DNA from: Bryum argenteum
Lineage: Eukaryota > Streptophyta > Bryopsida > Bryales > Bryaceae
Reading direction: 5' to 3'
Length of the DNA stretch: 64,000 nucleotides
Assembly (NCBI GenBank): GCA_037043015.1
Contig: CM073321.1
Coordinates: forward strand, 30,730,101-30,794,100
Shown: positions 34,051 to 45,800 of the stretch, piece after piece
Layout: every line of letters begins with the position of its first letter
How positions within the stretch are numbered: position 1 is the stretch's first letter
Made by a program: the position numbers and the translations under genes
The notes under the pieces: generated by a model
What the model was told of the DNA's origin: nothing
Seen by the model: only the letters and a program-made list of their open reading frames with translations
Database searches by the model: none

Positions 34051-34688
34051 ATTGTTTATGTAATGACAGTTCACAATTTAAAATCAAATAAAGAAACATA
34101 ATTCTTTATCTTCTTATGTATCGAATCTGAAATTCGTCTATGCGCATTAATTATGTCAGAAACACAATCGCAAACTTGGTAGGAAAGAACTTTGTATTTG
34201 CCATTTCTACAACCTTTTATCATAGCTGTAGCAATGTTTCAACACTCCTCAACATAGAAGAATGCAAAATATATAAGACTTATTGCAATCTTTTCACACA
34301 AAATTGAAACTCAACACAAGTCGAGTGTCGTCTATCACTTCCTCAAAAAAATGTAAGGAAGTAATAAAGTGCACGCCAGAAGATAAAATTATCCATATTG
34401 ATGAAACAGTAAGAAAATCATTTATGATCGAATAGTTTCATTCGTTTCGATTTTAATAATCAATTTGGATTCTCTGGATGTATGTACATTGTTGCTGCTT
34501 GGGGGTTTATTGGGATGATTTTCTGAAGAGTTTGTCACTTCGTCCGGACAACATGGTGAAAGATCCTGGCTTGGATAGCTGATGAGGTAGATAGCGCGTG
34601 GATGTTGCAGGTCCGAACTTGAGTGGATTGTTCGGAAGAACGTCAAGAACGACCGCTGGATACACCTTCTCCAAAGCCAACAAGGAAT

Positions 34689-34761
34689 AGTGTTGTAATT
34701 CAATATAATGTTATTATTCACAGTGAGAAGTGTTGTAATTCAATATAATGTTATCATTCAC
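34689..34761. repeat. Two internal copies resembling the element B TIR
   Basis: AGTGTTGTAATTCAATATAA occurs twice about 39 bp apart, each followed by TGTTATYATTCAC. The 16-mer GTAATTCAATATAATG differs from the TIR word GTAATTCATTATAATG at one base. Confidence 0.6.
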
Positions 34762-37359
34762 TGATTTTGAGAAATATTACATATTTGACTAAATATGAAC
34801 AATGCGCGTTCTACAATTAAGAACAATATTTGCAAATTGATTTCTAAAATCTAGGTTCCATGAAGATAGTCTTTTAATATCTAGATTTTAAGATCATAGA
34901 TGGAGGGATCTCCCCATGTTTTAAAGTCCATAAATAAGTCGAAAGTCCATATTTAGTTAAATGATGCATAAATGTGGGTTCAACTTGAGTCGAACTAGAT
35001 GTACCCACACAATACATTTGGCTCAACTGAAGCTCAATTTTCATCAATTTCATAATCTGAATATTCCCATTATAACAAATTACGTGTTTTATGCTTGCGT
35101 TTAAGCTTAAGAAGATTCAGTACTAAAAAACTTCATTTCTTTAATTACTTTTCATAAATCTTCATCCAATGATTACACAAGGTCAAATAATCTAAGACAT
35201 AAGCATAGAATAGTTTCAATTTCTCACACATAGAGTTTCTTAAATATTCAAGTGTTTATTTAGTTATTTAATCCTCAGGAATGAAAGTTAAAATCTAATA
35301 TAACGTTGTAGAATAAGTAATACTAAAGATAAGAATAAAATGGTTATCTAATTAAAAATTGTCACAGTAGATTAATTTCTGTCTCTTGTATAATTATGAA
35401 TTTGTATTCAGTTTGTGTTAATGTACCTTTACTTTCAGTTACAATACAACTTAGAGATCTTCGATAATATTTTTACTTTTCGAAAATGTATGTTTTCATT
35501 TGTAAGCATGAAACTGCTTTATTCTACTTATTCAAACGTTGTGGATGAAAGACTGATGCATTGCAAAATGAGGTTTGCATATGTCGCGCTTTTACAATAG
35601 CTAACATTTGAAATAACGAGAGTATAAGTCGAACGGAATTATACCAAATTTATATAGAAGTTGTTTAGCGGAAATTTCATTCAAACAACAGATCCGAGTT
35701 TCAATATAACTTAGAAAATCAAGTGTATGTTTGATTTTGTGACAAATTTTAATCAAGATGTATTCGTATGGATATTAAAGTTGCCGTAAAAAAGTTACCA
35801 TTACTGCTACGGTAGAACCGACGCAGGTAGATAAGTATATATTAACATAATATTAGCCCGTAAAATAACCCGATCATATAATACGAATGACATGTATATC
35901 TAACTTAATATAAAATAAATATTTATGTTGAAAATTGTGTTTACGTATTTTGTTTGTTATTTATTTATGGAAATTTGATTTATCGTTTATATTTTAATAT
36001 TATAAAATTTAAGAATAATTATATAAAATTTAAGAATAATTTTACTCCGTTAAAATATATTATAATTTGTTCTTAAATTTATTTAAATTAAAATACCTTG
36101 ATTGTTTTATTTTATTACTTCTGTTTTTTCGTTTGATTTTAATGATTTTATAGAAAAATTTATGCTCAGTTTGATGATTTACAACTAGTTTATGTATTTG
36201 AAATATACATTGAATTATAAGTATTATCTTCGTGAATAAACAAGTTTTTGATAAATATAACATGTAATATGTTACATCTATAAAAAATTTATATCAATTG
36301 ATATGTAATAAGCTAAAGACTATATTAAAGTTAACAATATTAGATGGATTTATTTTCTGAAAATATTAATTTTTTCTAAAAATTTATATGTATGATTTAG
36401 TTTTCAAAAAGTTATAAAAATAAATTGTTATACTTTATTTAAAGCCTTAATAATCGTTATATGCTAATAACTTTAGATATGATATTTGTTACATCATTTT
36501 TGGTATGAAAATAATATTTAATTATTTGCTTTTCGAGTATAGATAATAGTTTGATTAAATTTAGAGTAAAGTATACTAAAATTAGTATTTAGTAAATAAG
36601 TATGAACTTATATTAACATAATTCTTACTAAATTTGGTGATGTAATATAAGAATAATTAGGATTCAAACATTTTATAAGTAGTATTCTAATTTTTGTGTT
36701 TATTTTAAGTGTTGAGATATTCTAATCTAAGTATTTGGAAAATAACGTTCGGTAACCTACATATATTAGTACTAATAATTTCTAATAGAGGTATTCTAGG
36801 ATTAAAATTGTTGTAAGTGCAATATTCAAAGTTTATTACCTACGTACAATATGTTGTGTCTTGTTAATTTATTTATTTACTAGATTTGATGTGGTATACT
36901 AAAATAAATATTACGTAAATGAAGTTTGATATGATAGCTATAATATATTAGAATTTCATTAAAAGTTGGTTTATTAAGATTCGAATCTAGATATTGTAAG
37001 GGAAATATTCTAAGATTTTAATTGAGCTATTTGATGATCAATACTCAAAGTTTAGTAACTCCTAAAGTATATGTACTATTCTAGGTCTGGAATAATTTAG
37101 TTATTTTGAATGTGTTATTGTATGATTCGATTTGAATTATTTTTATTCATTTATTTTGAGATTGATCTAAAGTGAGTACTTCAGCACAACGTTAGAAAGT
37201 GTGATAGAAAGAGTAATAAATTATTTATTAGCCTATGTATAATCAAAATCTTAATCAATGATTTTGAAACAAATAAGTTAGTTGCATTACGGAATTATGT
37301 CTTAATTTTTTAATTAAAATATATTTCAGACTTAATTTATTTTGATCATTGGATTTATC

Positions 37360-38060
37360 TGGGGCAGCAGGCACCCCCGGGCACCCCCCGGCAGCAGCCC
37401 TACGCCGCCACGTCGCGCAAAGCAGGCCGGGCAGCGGGCGCCATCAAGGCGCAGGGCAGCCCGCCCCCCGTTGGCGCGAGCTTCCCGCCCGATTTCGAAT
37501 GAACTTCCCGCCTCGCATTGCCACCTAGGGGCCCCAGCCGGCTCGCTCCGCCAGCCAGCCCCAGCCAGCACTCCGCCAGCCTTCAAGCAACGCTTAAGCA
37601 TGCCAGCTCAAGCATGCTAGCGATTGAGCTGGGGATTCTACTGCAGCGATTGAGCTACGATTGAGCTGCGATTGAGCTGGGGTTTCTACTGCTGCGGTTG
37701 AGCTGGGGTTTCTGCTGCGATTGAGCTGGGGTTTCTACTGCTGCGATTGAGCTGGGGTTTTGCTGCGATTAGGTCGTGCTTGTTTTGATCCCTGATTTGC
37801 GGCTAGGGTCTCAGCATTTCAAGCGCGCTTGCTTTTCCTCTCTCCACTCTTAGCAGGTACGCAATTTGCATACGCGATTCCGATTTCTTACGCATTTGCA
37901 TTTCAATTCCAATCTGATCTTGCATTTTTCGACTCTCCGCACTCTACATTTTTCATTGTGCATTTAGGTCGATGGGTGTGCATTTAGGTCGCAAAATCAG
38001 GTATTTCCTATTTTACGAGCTAAACGCACAGCTTTAAGGTCGCAGCCTGCTAAACGCACA
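37360..38060 (+). promoter_or_regulatory. Inverted promoter arm, right, with GC-rich block
   Basis: 37,360-37,600 is GC-rich (GGCAGCAGGCACCCCCGGGC). 37,610-38,060 mirrors 30,430-30,862 and drives the opposite direction. It ends exon 1 at TCTTAGCAG followed by donor GTACGC (about 37,858). Both gene sets would therefore share the same promoter sequence. Confidence 0.8.
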
Positions 38061-38900
38061 CCTTTTAGGTCGGAGCCTGCTAAACGCACTGCTTTAGGTA
38101 GCTGCCTGCTAATCGCACAGATTTTAGGTCGCTACCCGCTAAATGCACGGTGTGTAGGTTGATGCCTATTGAACGCAGTGTTTAGATCGCTACTTGATAA
38201 ACGCACAGTGGTTAGGACTCTCCCAACTCAACGCAGTGTTTGGTCGCTGCATACTAAACGCACAGTGTTGAGTACTCTCCCATCTAAACGCAGTGTTAGG
38301 TCGTTGTCTGCTAAACGCACATTGTATAGGTCAATGTCTGCTAAACGCACAAAGTTTAGGTCGCAACCTGCTAAATGCATAGATATAAGGTCGCTGCCTG
38401 GTAAGCACACGGTGTGTAGGTCGATGCCATCTTAATTTAGAGTATTTAGGTCGCTGCCTGCTAAACGCACTATTCAGGTCGCCTCCAACCGAACGCAATG
38501 TTCAGGTCGCTTCCTTAAAACGATTAGTGTACATGTCACTGCCTACTATACATTCAGTGATTAGGTCCCTGCTTGCTAAGCGCTCGGTGTGTAGGTCTCT
38601 GCCTGTGTAACGCAGTGTTTAGGTCGTTGCCTTCTAAAAGCACAGTGGTAAGAACTCTCGCAACTGATCGCAGTGTTAGGTCGCTGTTTCCTAAACGCAG
38701 TGTTTAGGTCGCTGCCTGCTAAACAGGCAGTTTTCAGGTCGATCCCGACTAGAGGCAGTGGTTAGGTCGCTGTCTGCTAAACGCAGTGTTTAGGTCGATC
38801 CCATATAGATGCAGAGTGTTTAGATCGCTGCCTGGTAAACCCGATCTGTTTAGGTCGATGCATCCTAAACGCACGGTATTTGTTTAAGTTATTGTTCCGA
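37965..38900. repeat. Mirror repeat array, about 28 units
   Basis: Units of about 31 bp, TTTAGGTCGCTGCCTGCTAA then ACGCACAG, the inverse of the 29.5-30.5 kb units but more diverged. Located in the inferred 5'UTR intron of the DUF7869-like gene. Confidence 0.85.
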
Positions 38901-39138
38901 GCTATGTCAACAGTCTAATGGTTTAGATCGTTCGTACTGGATGTCAAATGATTATTTATGAACTAGTATGTTAGGTAGGAAATTAAGTCTAGTCGAGCTA
39001 AATACTACTTCCTTAGGTTTTTCTCAGCATGTTCTGAGATTTCATGTTTGCGTGTTCATTTCTCAAATGGTTATTTGAATCTTTTGTGATGTTGTATAGC
39101 ATATTTACGGAGCTATAATCAGGGTGTGACCGCTCTAC

Positions 39139-42069
39139 ATGGCGAGTAGTGCGTCCGACGACGACTGGGACAATCGAGGTCTTTCTTCAGAGGTATTATA
39201 ATCTCTAGGGCTTTGTTTCCATCGACGTCTATGGTGGTTCCTTGTTTAACATAATTGTTTTTTGGTTATTAGGATTTGGAAGATGTTGAGCTCGTTCTGC
39301 CGGATCGTTTGAAGAATTGTCCTGAACTCCCGAGATGCAAATAGATAACCAAATTTGTGACACTATTGAATCCTGGAGGGGCCATTGTTGCAGAGGGTAT
39401 TTGTCAAAGTGTGGGGTCTGATTGTGTATTGGGCTCTGATGACGAGCCTTTGCGAGATGATGAAGTAGTTGTTCAGATCGTAAAGTGCTTGGATTTAGAG
39501 TTTCTGCCTTCTGATACAATATTTCAGTCATTGAAATGGGATCTCAGCCACGCCATTCATGACGGTTGGTCTTTACTTGATCATTTGCATCGGGAGCAAT
39601 ACAATATTGCGGTTTATGCTCGAGATCAACCGAAGAGGAAAGGAGTTCGTCCATATACTTTGGGAGAAAGACATCCTAAGATCCACAGAACTCGGAGGGA
39701 AGAGCAACTATTGACCGTAGAGTCTGTCAATTTGGTTGCAATTATGAAGTGTTGCAGTTAAATTGTTGTTAGCCATTCCCTCGCCAAAAGATTCTGACCT
39801 TGAGAAAGCAGATGTACGAGTCTTCAGATTTTAACTTCAAGGCGCACTTTAAGATTGATGTACATCATCGATTTCATAAAACTGCTGACGGAAGTATGAT
39901 GGTTACAACGGAAGGTATTGATATTTGTGCTCGAGCTTGGCAGAATATTACTGGAGTTCCTCCCCAACATTTTACGGAAGAAAGCGGGGCGGGCGGCCGT
40001 TTTACGGCTCGATATCACGGGAATGTTGGCTCCAAGAAACCACGAATTCATGTGAAGCAAGCTGCTGCAACGCTTAAAGTGTTAATCGACAACGCAGCTG
40101 ATCATATGCCGCAGAAAGCGAAGATGCTGAGTAATGGACTCAACGTAGTTTCACGGTCATTGCCTTCGTCCTTCAAATGGAAAGATATGATCCTAGCTAT
40201 CAATCTCATCAACGAGAGGTTGGGGCTGAAATTCATCGCCCAAAGTACTCTCAGCACGATTAGGCGAACAATATTCTCCGAGTATTCGAAGAAAGCACCC
40301 GGAGACTATTTTGCTCGATGTGCAACGTGTGATAAACTTGAGACCATGATCAAGTCCATGGTGCTAGATTCAAGTGAAGAGAACATGTGGATCAAAAAGC
40401 TTAAACTGCACTTGGACCATCAGCAAACACATCGTGAGTATTATTATACGAACCGCTCTTTATCTATTCAAAGGCCCAAAGATGTTCTTTGCATTATCCA
40501 CGACAAAATGAATCATGCGAAAACGGCTTGTCCTTTGTTCTCTCACAAAACAAAAACAAATGATGCACTTATGAAATTTCCTATTGCTGTGACGGGAATG
40601 ATTGCTCACGGGCATTGCGATGTTCGTTATGCTGACTATGGACTTGACATTTATCCCAGTGATTGCAATCACACTGTTGGATCTTTTTGAAGCTTCTCCG
40701 AGATTCAGTAGGAGTTCCAATATCACATTCCAAGTCATTGTTTGTTGGATCTGGAACGCATCATTTGTTTGAGGCATTGCTTGTCGGAAAAGATGCTTGT
40801 TTGAACTCTCTTTTGCCTGAGAGTGAGTCATAAGGAGCTATGGAATCCCTTCCTCCAGTTTTACATGTGCAACTTGACAACACCGCCTCCGATAACAAAA
40901 ATCGATTCATGTTTTGCTTTTGGTCCCTTCTGGTACATGTGGGCATTTTCCGTGAAATTTACGTCAATTTTCTTTTAGTTGGACATACTCATGAAGATAT
41001 TGACGCTCTGTTTGGACGTTGGAGTATGATTTTAAAGGAGAATGACTATTTGACGATTCCTCTTCTGATGAAATTGTTCATGGAAGCTGTGGCACTCCTA
41101 GTTATTCCGCATTTGATTGAGGAGATTCCCGATTTTAAAGGATATATCAAGGATTTCATTGCTTCTAAAGACGAAGTTCTTGTTGGTCATTCGGAAGGGC
41201 AACAATTTAAATTTTTCAAACATGACAACGGGTGGCCCATGATGAAGTACAAGATGTTATGTTCTGACAATGAGTGGCTTCCATCGACTAGTGAAGGAAT
41301 CAAATTGTGGAAAGAGAATTCTATTACTGGTATGCCTCTATTGCCTACGGGAGAAATGAAGCCTCTAGCGTCAATTCCTATGAAGAATATCGATGAAATT
41401 GTAAAAGGTATATCAGGTTTCATTAAGATGTGGGAAACTTCATGTGCCCAAGACTTGTCAGGAGAGTTTCGTCGACGACATGATTCCGTTTTACGATATT
41501 GGCATGCAGTCAATGATTTTTTGTTGGTGCCCATGGAAGTTTCTTCTACTTTGAAAAACGGATGTTAGCCTTTGTCTCGAGTACCGTTGATTCGAGAATA
41601 TCTGAACACTGGCGAATTATGCAAGGAATATGGGCAAGACCCCCATTTTATTGGCCGATTGTGTGCTAAACCAAGAGAGTCATTTCGCGTTGGTCGAGAT
41701 GTATTTGTCGGCTACTTTTTGGCTTTACGTCCTGCAGATGGAGATGCTCGACCCTTTTGGATTGCGCGGGCTTTGACTGATTTCGATGTAGATCGCAACA
41801 ATCCGGGATGTATTCAAATTCAATTTTTTAAACCTTTTAGCAAGCGCGCTCTTGTTCAAGATACCTATGTCGGCTGGGACACACAAAAGAATTTTAAATG
41901 GGTTTTTGATGACAGCCATGACCCGGTCTGGCTTTATGCTGGTGCTATTTTTACAGCATGGAAATGGAGTGCCAAAGCTGGTTCTCAACGTCCAACAATC
42001 TCAATATCTGAGCAACAAGTAACTATCATCAAACAAAGTATTCTGCGTTTTGAGGTCGAGGATGAATAA
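39139..42069 (+). pseudogene. Element B DUF7869-like protein, candidate transposase (broken)
   Basis: ATG 39,139 (MASSASDDDWDNRGLSSE) with donor GTATTA. Second exon after TTGGTTATTAG (39,274). Landmarks: LLNPGGAIVAEGICQSV, DGWSLLDHL, a Cys cluster, EGIDICARAWQNITGVP, CIIHDKMNHAKTACPLFSHK, TGMIAHGHCDVRYADYGLDIYP, LHVQLDNTASDNKNRF, VGHTHEDIDALFGRW, IPHLIEEIPDFKGYIKDFI. The C-terminal domain reads PFWIARALTDF and YVGWDTQKNFKW. Breaks: TAG near 39,341 (Trp in copy C), a frameshift and TAG near 39,760-39,775 (Gln in copy C), a frameshift near 40,687, TAA near 40,830, TAG at 41,566 (Trp in copy C). Length about 950 residues. The Asp pairs in HDKMNH, QLDN and HTHEDID could form a DDE/D triad. That is inference. 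Confidence 0.8.
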
Positions 42070-42300
42070 AATTTTTGATCACTCAAGACATTGGTATTTA
42101 GGTCACGTCGACCTAAATAGTCAATCGCGGCTTTAGCTATTATGGAGGACAAAGTGGATAAGAGCAACAAAGTATTCTGGGTTTTGAGGCGGAGGAGGAA
42201 TAAACATTTTGATCACTGAAGACATTGGTATTTAGCTCACGTGGACCTAAATAGTCAATCGCGGCTTTAGCTATTATGGAGGACAAAGTGGGCAAGGGCT
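42030..42300. repeat. 134-bp tandem duplication at the DUF7869 3' end with two B-type palindromes
   Basis: Two units (about 42,030-42,163 and 42,164-42,297) contain the end of the coding sequence (CAAAGTATTCTG...GAGGATGAATAAA), then ATTTAGGTCACGTCGACCTA or its variant, then CAATCGCGGCTTTAGC. Confidence 0.8.
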
Positions 42301-42750
42301 CGTCCATAATTTTTTCTCGAATTGGATTTAAGCTCAATAACGTTGAAGTTGTTTAGAGCTTTCTCGTTCTAGGCAGAATCAGATAAGTAGATTGGTGTAA
42401 TTTTTTTGTAGTAGCACTGTATTGTAACTGATATTTTAAATAGAATCGTATCTTTAGAACTATATGTAATATTTGACATTGTGATGATTACTCATTTTAA
42501 GGTGTTTTCCGTTCTGATTTGCTATTCTTTCTAAATTAGATATGGAATGTGTTTTGACCATTCCAAATATATGTTCTCAATATAGTTGAGTTTCTTGTTT
42601 TAATGGGATGTTTTGCTTATATTAGAGAGTTTTGAGTTTCTTATTTTGCACTTTAGGTTGAGCTGAAGTCCTTTTTGTGGGATTTAGATCGATGATAATA
42701 GAAATATTCTCACTTTAACGAAATATGTTATTTGATGATAATTTGAATAT
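42301..42750. other. AT-rich 3' flank of the DUF7869-like gene
   Basis: No ORF. Two degenerate B-type half-sites (CTTTAGGTTGAGCTGAAG near 42,651 and ATTTAGATCGATGATAAT near 42,684) precede the right TIR. Confidence 0.5.
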
Positions 42751-42774
42751 TCCCATTATAATGAATTACGTGTT
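42751..42774. repeat. Element B right TIR
   Basis: Perfect inverse of 21,848-21,871. Followed by ATGT (42,775-42,778), the right target duplication. Just inside it reads ATATTCAAAT, also found inside the left end of element C. Confidence 0.95.
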
Positions 42775-43939
42775 ATGTTGCTCAGGTGTGTCCTTCTACA
42801 GTAGGACGAGGGTAGGGAACCTTACCACTTCGGAATTGTGGTAGAGGTGGGAGTAGACTACGGAGCACAGCTCGACCCGCACGGCTTTCTTGAGGAACTA
42901 CGCAAGAATCGGCATGGCTTTCTCAAGTTCTGGTAGGACAACATCAACATCTTGGAGAACATCAACTAGGAAGATACAAATCGGAAGCTTACGACAATGC
43001 CGTCAAGACTATCACAGACGCATGAAGGATCAAGCAGTAAAGCGGCAAAGAAGAAGAGGGCACACGCCGCGTCTGCACTTGTCCTGCATCCTGAAGCTTC
43101 AGCTCCGCTATCTAGTGGTGTTCTGCCGACTCCTCCGCCAGTGCCTGCGAAGAGGTTGATGAATGATGCAATTGTAGCGGACGGAGCCGCCCCAAAAAGA
43201 AGAGACATCGTACCGCTCCCCCTGCAACCGCAAGTCAAGGGTTTGCCTTAACTTCTACAGTCAAAGTGCCCGCTCGACAGACGAAGGATACATCCAAACC
43301 TTTGGCTGAAGTGGCACACTATGTGACGTTTGCTTTTGAGCACACAGTCTTCAACGCCAGCTTCAAAGACTCGTTCTTGTTTAAGAAAGAACAGAAGCTG
43401 GTGCCCATTTTGTAGCTTGAGAGGGGAAAGCTCACGTGGGTAGTGCAAAGTCTTGAAAGGGACATCATATCGAACACTAAGCAATACCTCTCAAGGATGG
43501 GAGATATTACTCAGAGGCAGACACTTATCATTACCCATCTTGACGCCAATGGAAATTTGCTCCCTAGGCAGCCGACATCATGGGAGGCAATCAAGGATGG
43601 AAGATTTGCCATCATTGATGGCCAGCACTCCGTGGAAGCCTTGAGGGAGCTTCAGAACGAGCCAGTGACAGAGGACAGGAAGAAAGAACTTCTATCGTGG
43701 TATGCGTACATTCTTTCCTTCGACCGACCTGAAGCGCCTTCCGGCGATTTCGGCATTCTACAACACCACGAACCCTCTTAAGCACGCCCAGCCGACGTGG
43801 GGCAACCAGATAAAACCTCAGAGGTCTATTTGGATCGACTATGGGCGTCCGTTCGCAAGCGTGAACGAGAACGTGACTCGGAATAACGACTCGGTCCACA
43901 ATCCCACCATTTTCAAGGTAAGACAATACACATTTCTCA

Positions 43940-45800
43940 TAGATTATCCCTGGGCCAGGGATAACCCACCGTCTGTTTCAGTATTGGTCCCACAACCTTA
44001 GATTTAGTCTCTCACTCTGGATTACGTCGCTACATTTTTTGGGCACTTGTTCAGTTTCATGGTTGATGTAAGTCTCCTCTAGAACTACATGCCATTACGA
44101 GGAAGACTGGAACAGTTATCCCCGACCCGGGTATAACTACGCTCTAGTACTCAGAAACGAGCAACAATAAACTCCCTATAGGCTCTTAGTACTTACACTC
44201 TTTGCTTCTAACACTTTCTTTCAATGTCCTCTCAGAAATTTACGGATCTGCTGAACATCCGGTTTCGCAACATCGATCCTAACAAGGCAGGGAAGACGAT
44301 TCTGACTACATTGGACCTCAAGCACGAGATCCTGATCATCACATTTGTAGACACCATGTACGATACGTTCGAGGAGTTCCTCAAGCTCCATTCGCTTGGA
44401 AATTTGATCAACCCCAACATAGGAGTGGCTTATTGCATGAACCCATCTTACTTCACACACGATAAACACATCATTTGAGCCGGAAGTTCTTTAGAAAGTT
44501 TGGAAATCTTTCTAATGATGACAACGACAGGGCCATCACTTTTCTCGTCCATGTGGAAACCGCCAATGGAGCAATGCAGTATCTAAGGTTGTCCTTCCAC
44601 AAAACCAAATACTTTCATCGCTTGAGCCACGCGTGTGGTGATTGGATAATTTGTCAGAAGTGCAAGGCAATTGTCTACGAAGAGTTGAAGGCAGTCAGAC
44701 CATCTCTTCCATTTTTTGTTCCCAACGGCGGAGCAGTATGCCCAGAGAAATGGAGGTCGAGGAAAGGCTTCTCGACCACGTCGTGGAACATGCAGCTGAG
44801 CCACGTCGAGGCTAAATTCTACTCGACCCGACTGCACAATCAGGGGAAGTGCAAGACGACTGGGGAGATGATGCTCATGTTCTCCAACATCGAGGACTTC
44901 TTCAAGAACTTCCTGCCGGAGAAGTCCAAGTATCGGGAGTCCAGCAAGGGATTCGATCTTCAAACCTTCGACTCGAAGGCCATGACTCTCACTGGCCAAT
45001 GGTCGACAGAGGCGCCTGCTGGAATAGTTTCGCTAGGGCTGTTCGATTTGCGAGACACTGCCTTCTCTTTGTGCAAGGACTCCAATTCTGCGAAGGAGTT
45101 CTTCAAAGCCTTAGTAGCAGAGTTTGCAGTGATATCAAGTCTAGCGTACACAGACCCTACTGTATGGGTCTGGATTGTAAATGGCGGCATTGCAAAGAAG
45201 CTTGATAAGCTGAAGGCGATGATTCAGCTCAGCCACCCCAACTACACAATGAGCACGTCCAAGTACGTGGTGTCGAAAGCTGAGAAGATCTTCAACGCGC
45301 CAGCCCTAGAGAAATCTGCGAACGACGTGTTCATCGTCTTCTTGTTCAAGAAGACACCAAAAGGGCAAGCCTTCATCGCCACCAACCCCTCGGAGTTCAA
45401 AGCCCCACTTGTGCCATATTACACAGATAGTAGGCATTACAACAAATCCAAGTGGTGTGCTAAGTACTCGGAGCTGCGGATGGAGTTTTACATTAGACTC
45501 ATCCGCTAGTACTGCAAGAAAGGTCAATCAACTCTCGGGATCTTCTCCTACTCCAAATTCATGGTTGCCTCCCTGGTAAGCTCGACATCCACCATCCTCT
45601 CATGGATTGAAATAGTACCAATATCCCCGCCCCGGGATAAATAGCTCCTATGCTTTTATAACTTTCGCCGTATTCTAGTGTTGATATTCGGCCATGTCAT
45701 CTAGATAGATTTTCTTGTTCAAATCTATTCGTGTTGTTGATTATCTTGTTTATCTCCCGGTGTCAAGTTCTATCAGTTATCCCCGGGCTGGGATAACTTT
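43940..45800. repeat. A-type palindromes in the gene 1 introns
   Basis: Copies near 43,945 and 44,119 (intron 43,918-44,235) and near 45,619 and 45,777 (intron 45,576-45,843). Both introns carry exactly two. None fall in the exons between them. Confidence 0.8.

Larger units (their letters stand above)
31326..37355. other. AT-rich core of element B, no genes seen
   Basis: Six kilobases with no ORF over about 100 codons and none that looks coding. It sits between the two inverted promoter arms. A local patch of more balanced composition lies at 34,440-34,690. A bidirectional spacer, replication-related or scaffold function would be guesswork. Confidence 0.7.
21848..42774. mobile_element. Element B: 20.9-kb DNA transposon of an unrecognised type
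   Basis: Perfect 24-bp TIRs (AACACGTAATTC... at the left, its inverse at 42,751-42,774) and a 4-bp ATGT duplication define the ends. The empty site exists at 60,215. Layout from left: small acidic gene, FCP1-like gene and gene 1, all minus strand; a 30-bp repeat array; an inverted promoter arm; a 6-kb AT-rich core; the mirror arm and array; and a DUF7869-like gene on the plus strand. A palindrome with half-site TTTAGGTCGA recurs throughout. Terminal repeats and duplication show cut-and-paste type movement. I cannot match the gene set to a named superfamily. Several genes are broken in this copy. Confidence 0.92.

Noticed and set aside
34422..34721. 99-codon minus-strand ORF in the element B core
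   Set aside because: No homology with either relative element, no splice context, and it overlaps the tandem TIR-like repeats.
21694..43413. Recoding of TAG as an amino acid in these genes
   Set aside because: Other stops (TAA, TGA) and frameshifts are also present. Deamination and neutral decay explain the pattern more simply.
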